A stretch of 64,000 bases of DNA from positions 186,001-250,000 of the forward strand of contig NZ_JADPJL010000060.1 of assembly GCF_023073415.1 (NCBI RefSeq). The letters run 5' to 3'. A program made the translations under genes and the position numbers. Under the pieces are notes generated by a model that saw nothing but the letters and a program-made list of their open reading frames with translations, was not told the DNA's origin and did no database searches. The stretch's first letter is position 1. Each line of letters opens with the position of its first letter. Of the stretch, positions 63,226-64,000 are shown piece after piece. This stretch comes from Bradyrhizobium sp. 190. Lineage in GTDB: Bacteria; Pseudomonadota; Alphaproteobacteria; Rhizobiales; Xanthobacteraceae.

Positions 63226-64000
63226 CTACCAGGCGACCGCGCCGCGCAGGCGGTTGAACGCAAGCACTGCGCCGAACACGATCGCGGTCAGCGTCAGCAT
63301 CAGCGCGCTGGCATAGCCGATGTTGAAGAATTCAAATCCGACCCGGAAACCGTAGATGTTGAGCGTGTTCGACGCGTTGCCGGGGCCGCCCTGGGTGGTG
63401 ATATAGATGATGTCGAAGAAGCGCAAAAGATCGACGCTGCGCAGAATGGCTGCGGTGACGATGGTCGGCAGCAAAAGCGGCAGCGTGATGCGCTGGAAGG
63501 TCTTGAACGGCGAAGCGCCGTCGATCTGGGCGGCTTCATAGACGCTCGGCGGCAGCGACTGCAGCCCGCCGAGCACGATCAGCGCGACATAGGGTGTCCA
63601 TTGCCAACTGTCGATCAGCGCGACGGTGGGAATGACCCAGGTCGGCGAGGCCAGCCACTCCGACGGCGGCAGACCTAGCGATTGCAGGATGTAGTTTGCC
63701 GCCCCGAGCGACGGATCGAGGATCACGAGCCACATCATGCCGGCGACCACCGGCGGCATCATGAAGGGCGAGATGAACATCGACCGCACGATCCCGGGCA
63801 GGCGCTTGGCGTGAAAGAGAACCAGCGCCAGCCAGACGCCGAACACGAGTTGCAGAAACAGCGAGAGCACGTAAAGCGCAATGGTGACCCATAGCCCGTG
63901 CCAGAACTCGTAATCGGAGGCGAGCTTCGCGTAGTTCGCCAGGCCCGCAAAGGACTGCTGGCCGGTCGACGAAAAGCTCTGGAAGCCGAGCCAGATCGTG
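63226..64000 (-). CDS. Carbohydrate ABC transporter permease (MalF type), 5' end beyond window
   Basis: The frame is open to the right edge of the window; the visible 257 residues begin TIWLGFQSFSS and continue SFAGLANYAKLASDYEFW, the usual MalF pre-helix motif, so only the N-terminal helix or so is missing. The EAA loop is YEAAQIDGASPFKTFQRITL. It is the partner of the MalG-type permease that follows directly. The solute-binding protein gene of the importer is presumably further upstream. Confidence 0.92.
   Translation of the reverse strand, partial: TIWLGFQSFSSTGQQSFAGLANYAKLASDYEFWHGLWVTIALYVLSLFLQLVFGVWLALVLFHAKRLPGIVRSMFISPFMMPPVVAGMMWLVILDPSLGAANYILQSLGLPPSEWLASPTWVIPTVALIDSWQWTPYVALIVLGGLQSLPPSVYEAAQIDGASPFKTFQRITLPLLLPTIVTAAILRSVDLLRFFDIIYITTQGGPGNASNTLNIYGFRVGFEFFNIGYASALMLTLTAIVFGAVLAFNRLRGAVAW

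Overview
This is a 64 kb, high-GC chromosomal window with tightly packed, mostly minus-strand genes. The gene families, the codon use and the iron-control-type palindromes suggest an alphaproteobacterium of the Bradyrhizobium type; this is an inference, since no rRNA or other taxonomic marker is present. I found no tRNA or rRNA genes, no CRISPR array, no insertion sequence and no phage genes.

Region 1 (1-5.7 kb) concerns nitrogen and urea. A urea-type ABC binding protein (urtA, its 3' end cut by the window edge) is divergent from a hybrid histidine kinase whose sensor is an entire NCS1-type permease fold. A LuxR-type response regulator overlaps the kinase 3' end. A good sigma-54 promoter match lies just upstream of the kinase.

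Region 2 (5.8-55.7 kb) is one siderophore locus. The core is a minus-strand run of about 39 kb: mbtH-like, type II thioesterase, Fe(II)/2-oxoglutarate hydroxylase, three NRPS genes (3267, 2194 and 5480 aa), alpha/beta hydrolase, fhuD-like, fhuB-like. Nearly all junctions overlap or lie a few bases apart. The remaining genes flank it: Sfp-type phosphopantetheinyl transferase, ornithine N-hydroxylase, GNAT acyltransferase, PvdE/SyrD-type exporter, DUF2218-siderophore-interacting reductase, fhuC-like ATPase and TonB-dependent receptor. The NRPS order is FAAL-T | C-A-T-E | C-A-T || C-A-T | dual E/C-A-T || C-A-T-E | C-A-T-E | C-A-T | C-A-T-TE. Read by eye, the eight A-domain codes give: acyl - D-Asp (probably beta-hydroxylated) - X (acidic pocket residue) - D-(Phe-like) - Gly - D-hydroxyOrn-like - D-(Ser-like?) - Gly - hydroxyOrn-like. 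One beta-hydroxyaspartate plus two hydroxamates would give six iron ligands. I therefore predict an acylated octapeptide siderophore. Four intergenic regions of the locus carry palindromes resembling the rhizobial iron control element bound by Irr, so the whole locus may respond to iron or haem status.

Region 3 (55.7-64 kb) is catabolic and on the minus strand: an M20 amidohydrolase, an enolase-superfamily enzyme, and a compact carbohydrate operon (MalF/MalG-type permeases, zinc dehydrogenase, MalK-type ATPase, PfkB kinase, class I aldolase). The kinase and aldolase resemble the sulfofructose pair YihV/YihT. The first permease runs off the right edge.
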